Positions 42,628 through 54,030 of a stretch of DNA of 64,000 nt are shown piece by piece. Source of the stretch: Tenodera sinensis (taxonomy: Eukaryota > Arthropoda > Insecta > Mantodea > Mantidae); contig CM060964.1 in the NCBI GenBank assembly GCA_030765045.1, positions 321,726,013-321,790,012 on the forward strand. Direction: 5' to 3'. Positions within the stretch are counted from its first letter, which is position 1; each line of letters opens with the position of its first letter. Below the pieces are notes generated by a model. It worked only from the letters and a program-made list of their open reading frames with translations. It did not search any database and was not told the origin of the DNA. The position numbers and the translations under genes were made by a program.

Positions 42628-44138
42628 ATATCATAGACAAGAGCCAAGAGCCAAATCAGGTCGCTCGGGTTCTCCCGAGCGGGATGTATGCCCACGGTAC
42701 CTATCCATTTAGTATGGATTTACCCGTGAGGTATGAAAGATGTAGTCATTATACTCAAGCTTTTATGTCAGTGTCAGCCAATGGTGATGATTGGTAACTT
42801 TCTTGCTACAGACTAGGGATATGTGTGCAAGTTAGAATGTCTACCCATCCTGGTGCACCCATGCCCCTCTCTGCTCACTTAGCAAAGGTCAGCTTGTGTA
42901 ACCAGCAAGTCAAGCAGTGTCATATAACGAGAAACCGAATGCATTAAAATGTTTGGTGAAATGAGGAAGCAGCGAAGCTAATTAACCCAAGATATCCTTG
43001 GGTAAGCGATAGCTTTTGCGCCTCCTGGGAAGATGGTGATTATATTGCCCCAGGGTGTTTACCAGCTGGTTAGAGTGTGGCGTAAGTTTAGCATACATTG
43101 AGCGGGCTCTTTCACGCACAACATCCACAATGTATGGGATGCCAGAATGAGTGTGGAGGATATGGGAAGAAAATCTACGGTCAGTATCGTAGATCATCCT
43201 AAGGGCCCTGTTCTGCACGACTTGCAGTCTGCGGATGGTGGTTGGAGCCACGAATCCCCACGCCTCACATCCATACAGGATCAGGGGAGGGATGATCGCA
43301 CGATATATGCGCAATTTAAGACGTGTAGGCATAGTGGATCTAAGGATGGGATAGAGCTTTCCTAGAGCTCCGTGACCCTGGGCAGCTTTAGCTGAGACAT
43401 GCTTGGTGAAAGTAAGTCCTCGGTCAAGTTGTACACCAAGGTACTTGGCTGTGTTGATCCAAGGAATTCTCCTGCGGCCAAGTGTCAGGTCTCTCTCTGG
43501 TCTACAGGTACGAATTTTGTCTAGCAGAAAAGCAGAGCTTTTCTGTGGACTGATTCCCATCCTCCACTTTTCACTCCATCTGTCAATGGCGTCGAGGTGT
43601 CTTTGTAATGGGGGAAGGCAGTATCGTAGATTTTTGTTACGGGCCAGTATGAGGACATCATCGGCATATTGGCACGTAACAGTGCCGGGTTCAACTGGGA
43701 AGTCAGACATATATGCAGCAAAGAGTAGTGGCGACAGAACACTGCCTTCCGGGACTCCGGCCGCTATTGGTCTGATAGTTAATAACCTGCCCTCCACTCG
43801 CACCCTGAAAGTGCGGTCCCGAAGGAAGCTGGCTATGAGGGACAGGTATGGGGAGGGGAGATCTGCATCTCTGAGTTTGTACAGTAGGCCCTGGTGCCAT
43901 GTTGTTGCAAAGGCCTTATCCACATCCAGAAGTACTGCGACAGTTTTGAAGTTTTCCTGGTAACCCAGGGCAGTCCTCTCAACTAGACGCAGGAGCTGTA
44001 AGGTAGTGGAGTGACCTTGACGGAACCCAAACTGATGATCCGGAATGAGCTGCCTTTCCTCAAATAGAGGAGTTAGGCGGGACAGTAGAAGTTTTTCAAA
44101 AATTTTGGAAATGATTGGAATATATCATATCATAGACA
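42628..44138 (-). mobile_element. 5'-truncated Jockey-type LINE with 12-bp target duplication
   Basis: The body 42640-44126 is flanked by ATATCATAGACA at 42628-42639 and 44127-44138. It contains RT coding sequence, then a GC-rich 3' UTR ending in a GGCTCTT repeat at 42640-42660. No RNase H follows the RT, as in the Jockey clade. Confidence 0.85.
42982..44118 (-). CDS. Jockey-type reverse transcriptase (N-terminally truncated)
   Basis: An unbroken frame of about 379 codons runs from the truncation point near 44118 to TAA at 42984-42982. It covers QFGFRQGHST, LLDVDKAF, GVPEGSVLSP, the catalytic QYADD and KYLGVQLDRGLTF, then a Jockey-like C-terminus ending LPRRRKSYRLPKD. There is no ATG near the 5' end, so it cannot be translated on its own. 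All visible RT residues are intact, which suggests a fairly recent insertion. Confidence 0.88.
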   Translation of the reverse strand, partial: PIISKIFEKLLLSRLTPLFEERQLIPDHQFGFRQGHSTTLQLLRLVERTALGYQENFKTVAVLLDVDKAFATTWHQGLLYKLRDADLPSPYLSLIASFLRDRTFRVRVEGRLLTIRPIAAGVPEGSVLSPLLFAAYMSDFPVEPGTVTCQYADDVLILARNKNLRYCLPPLQRHLDAIDRWSEKWRMGISPQKSSAFLLDKIRTCRPERDLTLGRRRIPWINTAKYLGVQLDRGLTFTKHVSAKAAQGHGALGKLYPILRSTMPTRLKLRIYRAIIPPLILYGCEAWGFVAPTTIRRLQVVQNRALRMIYDTDRRFSSHILHTHSGIPYIVDVVRERARSMYAKLTPHSNQLVNTLGQYNHHLPRRRKSYRLPKDILG

Positions 44139-44780
44139 CATTCATAGTTCTTTGTTCGTAGAAGAAAAACAGTTGTATCAATTCCAATATCGTATACCGT
44201 GGATGCGCTGTATTTTCTAATGCGGACTAAATATACAGTTAATTTTGCTTAGAACAAATATGCTTTTCCATGTCTTTAATCATAAATACTCAAAGAACAC
44301 CTAGTAGTAAATACTGTAATATAATGCTATTTTCAAGTTCAGGGTAGAAAAATCACCTCAGCGCCATCTCTTATGAACAAAGAGGACAAGGTGGTGAAAC
44401 AATCACCTCACCACAGAACACCTAGCACCTCACCTGTGAGGTGGGATACAACACAGAACACCAACCTTGGATGCATGAATAATCTGTGGCATGTACTACT
44501 GTTGGTAGTAGTGTTTTCAAGATTTTACCACCTAGCACTATACACTGAGAATAGATTAAAGCACAGGGATAAGCAGAATTAATTTGTATAATGTTTGTTC
44601 CAAAAAGCAGTTCTGAACACGTTCCCAACTAATACCAACATCTTCTTATGCATATGTGCCAGTGGCACTAGCGGAATTTTATATGGTTGAAACTATAATC
44701 TGTGGTTGAAACGCACCTTAGAATTATGCTGTGACGAGCTGTTTCATTCCACTCTTAGCAACATAAAATTGTATACATAT
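44139..44780. other. No recognisable feature
   Basis: AT-rich noncoding DNA with a small CACCTCAC-rich patch near 44340-44450. Confidence 0.5.
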
Positions 44781-45063
44781 ACTTTATATATACAAATTGA
44801 GTTTTTATTTATGAGCGCTCTTTAATTGCCATGGTTCTCAGTGTCGCATTCTATACCGGGCGCGAAAGACCGCTTATTTTGGTCAGAGGCCTCTTTATCA
44901 GGCTTGAGATTCTTTTCCGTGTCATAAGCCTATGATACGGGTCCACCGACGTTACTTTCCTTCCGAAGGAAGCGATGCTAAGTATTTTTATACCCGAAAA
45001 AACCATCGCCCTCCTCCGGGGTTACACCCGCGACATCGGGAACCAGAAACTTTATATATACAA
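44781..45063 (-). mobile_element. Retroposon fragment with 15-bp target duplication
   Basis: 253 bp (44796-45048) are flanked by ACTTTATATATACAA at 44781-44795 and 45049-45063. The GC-rich core includes AGCATCGCTTCCTTCGGAAG, a block I associate with 3' ends of CR1/RTE-like LINEs and their SINEs. The 3' side carries an AATAAATAAAAA-like tail. It has no coding capacity. Confidence 0.8.
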
Positions 45064-45320
45064 GAAGTATATATAATATATTAACTAAAATACCCGGCGT
45101 TGACCTTGGTTTTACGATGTATCCCTACAATTTTTAGACTTCAATTGCATTTGCTCAATGACCTTGTATTTCTTTGGAGACAATTAAAAAATATTACTTA
45201 ATACGCCTAAACAAAGAATTGATTAACACTCTTAGGATACTTTAAAAAATAAATAAATAAATAAAAAATAAAAAAAATAAACAAAATAAATACAGTGGTT
45301 AGACACTACGCAAACACAGT
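45064..45320. other. AT-rich spacer with A-rich low complexity
   Basis: Noncoding, with an AAATAAAT-type run at about 45240-45295. Confidence 0.5.
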
Positions 45321-48300
45321 GTTGAACAACCAGTAAGCAGACTCCGTGGGGCAGAGGCTCATACTTCTTATAGACCAGGAGTCAGCCAAAGCCATAAAGG
45401 ATGCCAACATGGCAGCCTATACTGGGATAGGCAGGAGTCAATTTAAAATCCTAGTTGACCAACAAAACAAGATGAGGCTCAAGCAACCAAGGAGGACGAG
45501 GCAGCTGAGTAACCTGAAGCCCCTGTGACTACACAGGAGGCCATGGAGACTCAGGGGGCTGAGGCTGATTAAGGTTAGTTCCCTTTTTTTTACATTATCA
45601 TGCGAGAATTGTCAATAATTCAGATAAATCTTCACCGCTGTAAGGCTACAACTGCTGCTCTCTGTAGAAAGCTGGCAGTTGAGGATGTTGATATAGCTCT
45701 CATTCAAGAACCTTGGATTTACAAGGTCAAAATAAGAGGTCTTAACAGCAACAGAGGCAGTATAAGCCCTGTTGATCTGGATAATCCTAGGACCTGTATT
45801 TATATAAGGAACTGGGCCAAAGCAATTCTAATATTAACATTCTGTTCCAGGGGCGCACTAACCGTTGAAACAATTATGAGGGTGGATGGACAGAGAAAGG
45901 CAGTTTTACTGACCTCTATCTCCCCTATGAGGAAGAGGACCCACCATCTTGTATGGTAAGGGACCTCATTAATTACGGACAGATGTCCAGGAAGGAGCTT
46001 GTCAATGCTAATGCACACCACACAATTTGGGGGGGGGGGGGCACTGGCATCAACAGAAGAGGGGAAATCTTAATGGAATACTTGGTAAGCACAAACCCTA
46101 AAATTCTAATCAAAGACAATGAACCAACCTTTGTCTCTGTACAAAGGAAAGAGGTCCTAGGTCAAAACTGATATGTATCATCTGATATATCTTTATCAGA
46201 TCACAGATACATGTGCCGTAAGTTAGGATCACAGGACTTGAGCCAGTGATATACAGAAATCTTAAGGGCACTGTTTGAGCTTCATATCATAAGACTTTTC
46301 AGGACTTATACAGGGTATATCTAAGGAGATAAACACAGTGTTGTATTTGGAGTTAGCTAGTTGACTAGTTGCAATAGGCTATTCTCTTGTCCTACTCTGT
46401 TAATTGTAGGGCTAAGGTCGCTTCCACACCAAAGAATGGGTCTTCGTGGTCTAAAAGGTTACGCGAACTAAGATGTAGTTGCAAGAGACTGCTTAATCAG
46501 GCTAACAGACTGGTAATTGGGATTCTTATAGAGCCAAATTGACCAGTTACAACAGAGAGATAAGGAAAGCTAAAAGAGCCTCATGGAGGAAGTACTGCGG
46601 GAGCATCGAAGATGTCACCAGTGGTAGTAGACTCATGAAGGCTCTAGCTAAAGGTGTCGCCAGCGTGCTTGGCACACTTAAGTTGCTTAATGGCAACTAT
46701 GCAATGACTGGAAAAGATACTTTAACATATGTTTGCAGTGCACTTTCCAGGATTTGAAGAGATTGATGAATGGCGTGATGGACAGGGGCAATCAGGGCTC
46801 AATCCTTGGACGGACAAGGAAGATTGGCACCTGGGCAAGGCAGTAGTCAACCAAACTGGGATCAGATGGGCTATTGACACATTTGAACCATATAAATCGG
46901 CTGGGGCGGATGGACAAGGGATTGAAATTTTGGCGTCCCTGTTGTGCCATATTTTTAGAGCTAGTCTTGCACTTGGGCATATTCCTACAGCCTGGAGGCA
47001 AGTCAGAGTAGCTTATATTCTTAATGTTTGAGGTTATTTTGAGTCACTTATTTACTCACCTTCACTACTAAATTGCTTTTTTAAAGCGGAAACGTTTTCA
47101 GGACCATTCGATCCCATCTTCAGCTGTTGGGTGACTGATGTTATCCTCTTGTTCCTTTTCTCTGCTGTCTCTATTCTGCTGCTATTTGGTGTTAGGGTTA
47201 CAGAGCTTTAACACTTCATTCAATGGTGGTATTTTAAAATTAATAACTTTATTACTGTTTTTGATTATGTATATTTTTTCCCAAGTATTCAGTTCTATTG
47301 GTGAATTAATAGATTTTAACAGTTTTATATTAAGGCCGATGTGGTTTTCAGTCCAAAAATGATGTGCCACAGCAGACTTTTCAATTTGTTTTAATTTTAT
47401 GTTTCTTTGGTGTTCCATATCTAAATTTCTCTTTGTTTTCCCTATGTAGCTTTTGTCACAACTATTACAGTTGATCTGGTAAATCCCCGATTTTTTATTG
47501 TATGGGATGGTATTGTTTAGTGGCTTATTAAGCAGGTGTTTTAAACTGTATTGGTTTTGCAGTGCTAGTTTTATAATATTCATTATATTTCTAAGCTTGG
47601 GTGTCCCAGCTATCAGGATGCCAAGGCTTACCGAACCATATGTCTTTCATGTATTCTGCTGAAGACAATGGGGAAAAGAGTTGATAGGTACATAAGGGGC
47701 TGTGTATTGGCCTACATTTACATCGATATCAGTGTGCCTATCAATCTGGGAAATCTGTAGAGACTGCTTTGCACTATGTTGTAACTAACATAGAGAAGTC
47801 TTTACGCTACAAAGAAATCACTTTAGAAGTATTTCTTGATATCAAGGGTGCTTTTGATGGAACCTCAACCGCAGCTATTACACATCTGCTGCTGAACATA
47901 ATGACCAAAGCACTATCAGCAGATGGATATTTTCATGCTGGAAGATAGGCACATCTCATCGACATTATGTGGGGAGACTATTCACGTTTCAACATCAAGA
48001 GGCTGTCCACAAGGAGCCATTTTATCACCACTTCTGTTGATGGCTAGATTAGAGACTTAAACAACAGCAGCCATCTCACGATAGGATATGCTGACGACAT
48101 AGCCATATTGGTAAGGGGGAAATTCCCCAGAACCGTTTCTGAAGTGCTACCAGTAGCCTTAGGAAAAGTAGAATACTGGTGCAGCAGATGTGGCTTATCT
48201 GTTAACCCCAGCAAAATAAAAATTGTACCTTTCACCAGATTTCGAGATCTGGGGAGTCTGAGGAAATCCAGACTTGGAGGTGAAATTTTCCAATTTATTA

Positions 48301-49720
48301 ATACCTTGGGATAATTTTAGACAAGGGATTAACCTGGGAAAAAACAAGCAGATGCATGTATCAATAGGACCTATCTTTTGGACATGCAGAAATCTAGTTG
48401 GCAAGAAATGGGGACTGAAACCCAAGGTGGTCTACTGGATGTACATCACAATGGTCAGACCCATTACTTCCTATGCCCCACTTGTCTGGTGGTCTACATT
48501 AAAACTGAGGTCATGCAAGAAATAGCTCTCAAAATTACAAAGAATGACTTGCATGTCTATAACGGGGGCTTTCAGGACTACTCGTACAGCTTCTTTGGAG
48601 GTTCTGTTGGACTTACCCCCCCACTTCACATCTGGTTGGAGTCAGAGGCGAGGGCTGGTCTATACAGGCTCAGATGTAATGGCATTGAGAACTTGGAATC
48701 ACAATGCTATGGTCACTTAAATCTACATAGGGACAAACATCTGGACTCACTTACACTCATGAGGACAGATAAATTTATACCTTTACAAGAAGGAAAGTTC
48801 ACTGTATCCTTTCCGGAATGCAGTGAATGTATAAATGGAATGAGTCCCAAGATTTGGGGTGGACTCATTGGGTGGACCGATGGATCCAAAACAAATCAAG
48901 GGACTGGGGCAGGATTGTTCGAGTGTAGCAGAAGGCTATCATATAGCCTGGACTGCATGCGATTGTCTTTCAAGGTGAAGTATACGCTACACTGGCAAGT
49001 GTATGGGAAAGTATTAGTAAGAGATATCTGAACAGACACATCACTATACTTTCAGATAGTCAAGCTGCCCTGAAGCTAGGAAGGTCAGATCAAAACTGGT
49101 ACTCGAATGTCAGGAAGCCCTGAGTGGGTGCCAGAACATATGAGAATCCATGGCAATGAGAGGGTAGATGACTTGGCCAAACAGGGATCCATTGCGCCTT
49201 TTGTGGGTCTTGAACCTTGCTTAGGGTTGTCCTATAGCTACGTCAGAGGGGCAATCCGGTAATGGACTGATAGGAAACATAATGAATACTGGTTGTCTGT
49301 AACAGGACACAAGCATTCAAAGATGATCTTGAAGAATATCGTCAAATACAGGACTAAAGAACTGCTCAAAATGGATAGAACCATACTCAGCCGGACAGCA
49401 GGTCTAATAACTGGACACTGCCAGCTGTTAGAACACCTCTATAAGATTGGCCAACTAGTTGATCCAACCTTCAGAAGATGCCATAAAGCAGATGAATTAG
49501 CACTTCATTTCTTAACTGACTGTGAATCATTGGCAGCACTCAGGGTTAAATATTTTAACCACTGGTTCATGTCTAAGCATGAACTATCAATGGTCTCTCC
49601 CAAGGAACTGGCATCTTTTGTCAAGTATTCTGGTATTTTTGGAGACTAGACGTGGGGAAGCACAATAGATCAGAAATGGTTGCAGTGCATAGGGAAGTCA
49701 TGACCCTCCCCATTTACTAA
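45320..49720 (+). mobile_element. Decayed R1/LOA-like LINE with RNase H, interrupted by a Penelope fragment
   Basis: Plus-strand pieces in several frames spell one LINE: an ORF1 C-terminal relic (45346-45528), endonuclease start IQINLHRCKA and QEPWIY (45600-45960), NANAHHTIW (46000), RT pieces including PYKSAGADG (46880), KTMGKRVDRYI (47660), DIKGAFDG (47840) and GYADDIAIL (48080), and RNase H GWTDGSKTNQGTGAG (48870). The end piece covers ITGHCQLLEHLYKIG and terminates at 49649. More than ten frame breaks and stops show age. The Penelope insertion at 47013-47594 splits the RT. Confidence 0.85.
47013..47594 (-). mobile_element. Penelope-like element 3' fragment nested in the LINE
   Basis: The body 47025-47582 is bounded by an imperfect repeat (TTATATTCTTAA and TTATATTTCTAA), and the LINE RT frame resumes on the far side. 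A 133-codon minus-strand frame (47182-47583) contains GIYQINC and SYIGKT, with a downstream SAVAHH-NH pattern: the GIY-YIG endonuclease of Penelope-like elements, which cuts target DNA during insertion. The RT domain is missing (5' truncation). The endonuclease frame itself is intact. Confidence 0.88.
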
Positions 49721-49737
49721 ACTAACTCCAAGCTGGG

Positions 49738-49953
49738 AGTAGTTAGCTTCCAGGGCCCTCAGAGTGACATTGATGGCATCCAAGTGCAGGAGATCGGTTT
49801 CTACTGTGCTCTTGTGATCCAGATGATCGGATGTTGTGGTAACTTGAAGCTCGTGCAAGCAGTCCTCCAGAGCTGTGAGCTCGGCCGCCAGGTCCAGGAA
49901 CTCTGATTGGAGGTCCCGGACGACCTCGCACACATAAGTCCCACATTTCCAGG
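49738..49953 (-). CDS. Possible coiled-coil exon of an unrecognised host gene
   Basis: The minus-strand frame is open after a CTAAG acceptor-like site (49957-49954) and reads as a heptad-like acidic coiled coil (CEVVRDLQSEFLDLAAEL, LEDCLHELQ, LRALEANYSQ). GC content and codon use are higher than in the surroundings. A GTTAGT donor-like site follows near 49738. I do not recognise the family; it may also be retroelement sequence. Confidence 0.35.
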
Positions 49954-50168
49954 CTTAGCGTGTCTGCAGTGATGGAATTCTATGTTAAAGGTCGAGTAGA
50001 CAGCACATGTGAATGTTATGTAAAAGAGAAGCAAGTAGAGAAAACGACATTAATGGAATACATTGCATAGTAAAATACACGGCCTAAAAATATTCTCCAT
50101 GAAATAAAGGAAGAAAAAAAGCAGGTGCCAGATTCATGATCGGTCAAGCAGCTTTGGAGTTCATCTAG

Positions 50169-52323
50169 GGTGGGTGGGTGGGTGGGTCGGTCGGTCGGTC
50201 GGTCGGTCGGTCGGTCGGTCGGTCGGTCGGTCGGTCGGTCGGTCGGTCGGTCGGTCGGTCGGTCGGTCGGTCGGTCGGTCGGTCGGTCGGTCGGTCGGTC
50301 GGTCGGTCGGTCGGTCGGTCGGTCGGTCGGTCGGTCGGTCGGTCGGTCGGTCGGTCGGTCGGTCGGTCGGTCGGTCGGTCGGTCGGTCGGTCGGTCGGTC
50401 GGTCGGTCGGTCGGTCGGTCGGTCGGTCGGTCGGTCGGTCGGTCGGTCGGTCGGTCGGTCGGTCGGTCGGTCGGTCGGTCGGTCGGTCGGTCGGTCGGTC
50501 GGTCGGTCGGTCGGTCGGTCGGTCGGTCGGTCGGTCGGTCGGTCGGTCGGTCGGTCGGTCGGTCGGTCGGTCGGTCGGTCGGTCGGTCGGTCGGTCGGTC
50601 GGTCGGTCGGTCGGTCGGTCGGTCGGTCGGTCGGTCGGTCGGTCGGTCGGTCGGTCGGTCGGTCGGTCGGTCGGTCGGTCGGTCGGTCGGTCGGTCGGTC
50701 GGTCGGTCGGTCGGTCGGTCGGTCGGTCGGTCGGTCGGTCGGTCGGTCGGTCGGTCGGTCGGTCGGTCGGTCGGTCGGTCGGTCGGTCGGTCGGTCGGTC
50801 GGTCGGTCGGTCGGTCGGTCGGTCGGTCGGTCGGTCGGTCGGTCGGTCGGTCGGTCGGTCGGTCGGTCGGTCGGTCGGTCGGTCGGTCGGTCGGTCGGTC
50901 GGTCGGTCGGTCGGTCGGTCGGTCGGTCGGTCGGTCGGTCGGTCGGTCGGTCGGTCGGTCGGTCGGTCGGTCGGTCGGTCGGTCGGTCGGTCGGTCGGTC
51001 GGTCGGTCGGTCGGTCGGTCGGTCGGTCGGTCGGTCGGTCGGTCGGTCGGTCGGTCGGTCGGTCGGTCGGTCGGTCGGTCGGTCGGTCGGTCGGTCGGTC
51101 GGTCGGTCGGTCGGTCGGTCGGTCGGTCGGTCGGTCGGTCGGTCGGTCGGTCGGTCGGTCGGTCGGTCGGTCGGTCGGTCGGTCGGTCGGTCGGTCGGTC
51201 GGTCGGTCGGTCGGTCGGTCGGTCGGTCGGTCGGTCGGTCGGTCGGTCGGTCGGTCGGTCGGTCGGTCGGTCGGTCGGTCGGTCGGTCGGTCGGTCGGTC
51301 GGTCGGTCGGTCGGTCGGTCGGTCGGTCGGTCGGTCGGTCGGTCGGTCGGTCGGTCGGTCGGTCGGTCGGTCGGTCGGTCGGTCGGTCGGTCGGTCGGTC
51401 GGTCGGTCGGTCGGTCGGTCGGTCGGTCGGTCGGTCGGTCGGTCGGTCGGTCGGTCGGTCGGTCGGTCGGTCGGTCGGTCGGTCGGTCGGTCGGTCGGTC
51501 GGTCGGTCGGTCGGTCGGTCGGTCGGTCGGTCGGTCGGTCGGTCGGTCGGTCGGTCGGTCGGTCGGTCGGTCGGTCGGTCGGTCGGTCGGTCGGTCGGTC
51601 GGTCGGTCGGTCGGTCGGTCGGTCGGTCGGTCGGTCGGTCGGTCGGTCGGTCGGTCGGTCGGTCGGTCGGTCGGTCGGTCGGTCGGTCGGTCGGTCGGTC
51701 GGTCGGTCGGTCGGTCGGTCGGTCGGTCGGTCGGTCGGTCGGTCGGTCGGTCGGTCGGTCGGTCGGTCGGTCGGTCGGTCGGTCGGTCGGTCGGTCGGTC
51801 GGTCGGTCGGTCGGTCGGTCGGTCGGTCGGTCGGTCGGTCGGTCGGTCGGTCGGTCGGTCGGTCGGTCGGTCGGTCGGTCGGTCGGTCGGTCGGTCGGTC
51901 GGTCGGTCGGTCGGTCGGTCGGTCGGTCGGTCGGTCGGTCGGTCGGTCGGTCGGTCGGTCGGTCGGTCGGTCGGTCGGTCGGTCGGTCGGTCGGTCGGTC
52001 GGTCGGTCGGTCGGTCGGTCGGTCGGTCGGTCGGTCGGTCGGTCGGTCGGTCGGTCGGTCGGTCGGTCGGTCGGTCGGTCGGTCGGTCGGTCGGTCGGTC
52101 GGTCGGTCGGTCGGTCGGTCGGTCGGTCGGTCGGTCGGTCGGTCGGTCGGTCGGTCGGTCGGTCGGTCGGTCGGTCGGTCGGTCGGTCGGTCGGTCGGTC
52201 GGTCGGTCGGTCGGTCGGTCGGTCGGTCGGTCGGTCGGTCGGTCGGTCGGTCGGTCGGTCGGTCGGTCGGTCGGTCGGTCGGTCGGTCGGTCGGTCGGTC
52301 GGTCGGTCGGTCGGTCGGTCGGT
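50169..52323. repeat. Perfect GGTC tetranucleotide array of about 2.1 kb
   Basis: Four GGTG units lead into roughly 535 uninterrupted GGTC units (about 50184-52323) with no visible variant. The period of four without any stop codon makes all six frames open (Gly-Arg-Ser-Val one way, Asp-Arg-Pro-Thr the other), so the long frames here are artefacts. Purity over this length implies recent expansion or an assembly collapse or extension. Confidence 0.98.
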
Positions 52324-52900
52324 CTCTTTTATTAAACACAATCATATTTCTTTCTCTGCTCCCTCTTCAACGAACAATTCATACAATTTTCTATATGATT
52401 GAACTACAATCATATAGAATTCACACAGCATTCATACAGCTTTGTCTACTAGCTTTTTTTCTTGTATTTGTTATTATTCAACAATGCTTTTGCATAGTAT
52501 CGTTCCAGTGTTGTTATAGCAAATAAAGAAATGGTTAAAAGATTAAAATTTTCACAATTGGTGTCAGGAGTGCAATGAAAAACAATATGGAACAGTTGAT
52601 CAAAGAAATGTTAGCCAAATTGAAAAATGTAAACCCTGGAATGGAAAAGATGTAAACAATAATGTCTGATATGAAGATAAAGCTATCGGAGAAAATTAAC
52701 GAGCAACTGAATGGAGTGAAGGAAGACTTAAGAACTTGGTGTAAGGATGAAGGACCTTGGTCAACATGCTAACACTCTGGAAGTTATTGTCGACAGCAGC
52801 ACCAAAGAATTAAATTTCATGGTGGAACAAATGCTTGAGGGAAAACTCAAACTATGTGGATGTCTATGTTCAGCAATGGTTGTCTTACGACTGAAATAAT
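52324..52900 (+). mobile_element. Remnant of an LTR element: LTR end, primer site, gag start
   Basis: A sequence with an AATAAA signal (near 52522) ends TTTTCACA and is followed by TGGTGTCAGGAGTG at 52559-52572, one base different from the tRNA-Leu-type primer site at 41112. A short leader then starts a Met/Lys/Glu-rich coiled-coil frame (MEQLIKEMLAKLKNV) like the gag-like protein at 41 kb, broken by stops. The upstream LTR border is lost in or near the GGTC array. Confidence 0.55.
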
Positions 52901-53552
52901 GATGATGCTTATAAAATAGTTATATGTATCTCTGTATCTCTTGTTTCTCAGAAATGGCTCTAACAATTGCAATGAAAATTTTTATTTAGTTAACGGGGCA
53001 TTAGCCCTGCATAACAGGGAAGGTAATCTAAGCAAGTTTGCTTTTCAAGTTTATCTAAAGAAGTATCTTCCCTGAAAAAACCACAATTTAAAAAAATACA
53101 GAGTGAACTTCTATCGCCCAGATACTAACAGATACATAGTGGCTAGGTTTCACTTATCAATGTGCTATGGGTATGTGAAATAATTACACTACCCAACTAT
53201 GAAAATGCAACTGACATGAAATAAACGTTTGTTAACTATAATGACAATGCTGATAATGAAAAGACAATAAAAAACTCAAATTAGCTCTCATTTAAAGTTA
53301 AAGAGGTGTATTTAATTAAAGATATATTTTATTAGCATTCATTACCCATCCCTTCCCAAATAGTCTTTGAAGTCATGTTGATGGTAGACAGAGTGATGAA
53401 GTTTCAGACAACAATAGCTGTGTGTATTTTGTTGCTATATTAGGCCTGGGCTCATAGCAACAAGGGGAAGGTGAAGAGAAAGGGAGGAGTGGAGCGTGTT
53501 TCACTTAAGTGTACTTTGAGTCTGTTACAAGCTGTGCTGGAAGAAAGAAAGA
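52901..53552. other. No recognisable feature
   Basis: AT-rich noncoding DNA. Confidence 0.45.
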
Positions 53553-54030
53553 TTGCCTCGCTGTCAATCACTTGAACCAAGATCTCACAATGTCAGCTAC
53601 GAAGCACTTGTCGAATTCAAGAGCATAATTCTCCCTGATCTTCATATAAAATTGAGCCTAATGAAAAACTTTGTTAAGGCCATTGACAAAACTGAGGAAG
53701 CGTTTCTCTATTTGTGTGAGAAATTTCCACGTCTTATTGAGGCAAAAGTAAGAGGGGATTTTCGTATATCCCAAGATACACAAACTGTACCAAGAAGAGC
53801 ATTTCAACACCGTCCTGACAGGTGATGAAAGTTAGCTTAGGATGCCTTTGTTCAAGGGTGAACAAACTTTTTAGGAAATAAGAGGGCAGAAAACTAAAAG
53901 GATCTTGAGGCAAATCGTCAGTATGGCTGCAACATGTCCTTATAGTTACATTTCTTATATTCCCACTTGGACTTCTTTCCTGATAACTGTGAAGGGAACG
54001 CTTCCACCAGCAAACTTTGGACATGAAATT
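53553..54030 (+). pseudogene. Degenerate copy of a transposon-associated protein family
   Basis: The first part (53553-53825) contains IILPDLHIKLSLMKNFVKA, EAFLYLCEKFPRL and EAKVRGDF. A second frame near 53870-54000 reads LGNKRAEN, YGCNMSL and LHFLYSHLDFFPDNC. Both blocks match, from memory, a widespread uncharacterised family repeated in many invertebrate genomes and thought to come from a DNA transposon. Stops and frame changes between blocks make this copy dead. Confidence 0.5.

Noticed and set aside
47025..47180. Hammerhead ribozyme in the Penelope fragment
   Set aside because: Penelope-like elements can carry one, and GAAACG is present, but I could not find a matching CTGATGA core with pairing stems.
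50161..52526. Long open frames of 721-782 codons in the GGTC array, both strands
   Set aside because: A period-four repeat without stop codons is open in every frame. There is no start context, domain or composition consistent with a gene.
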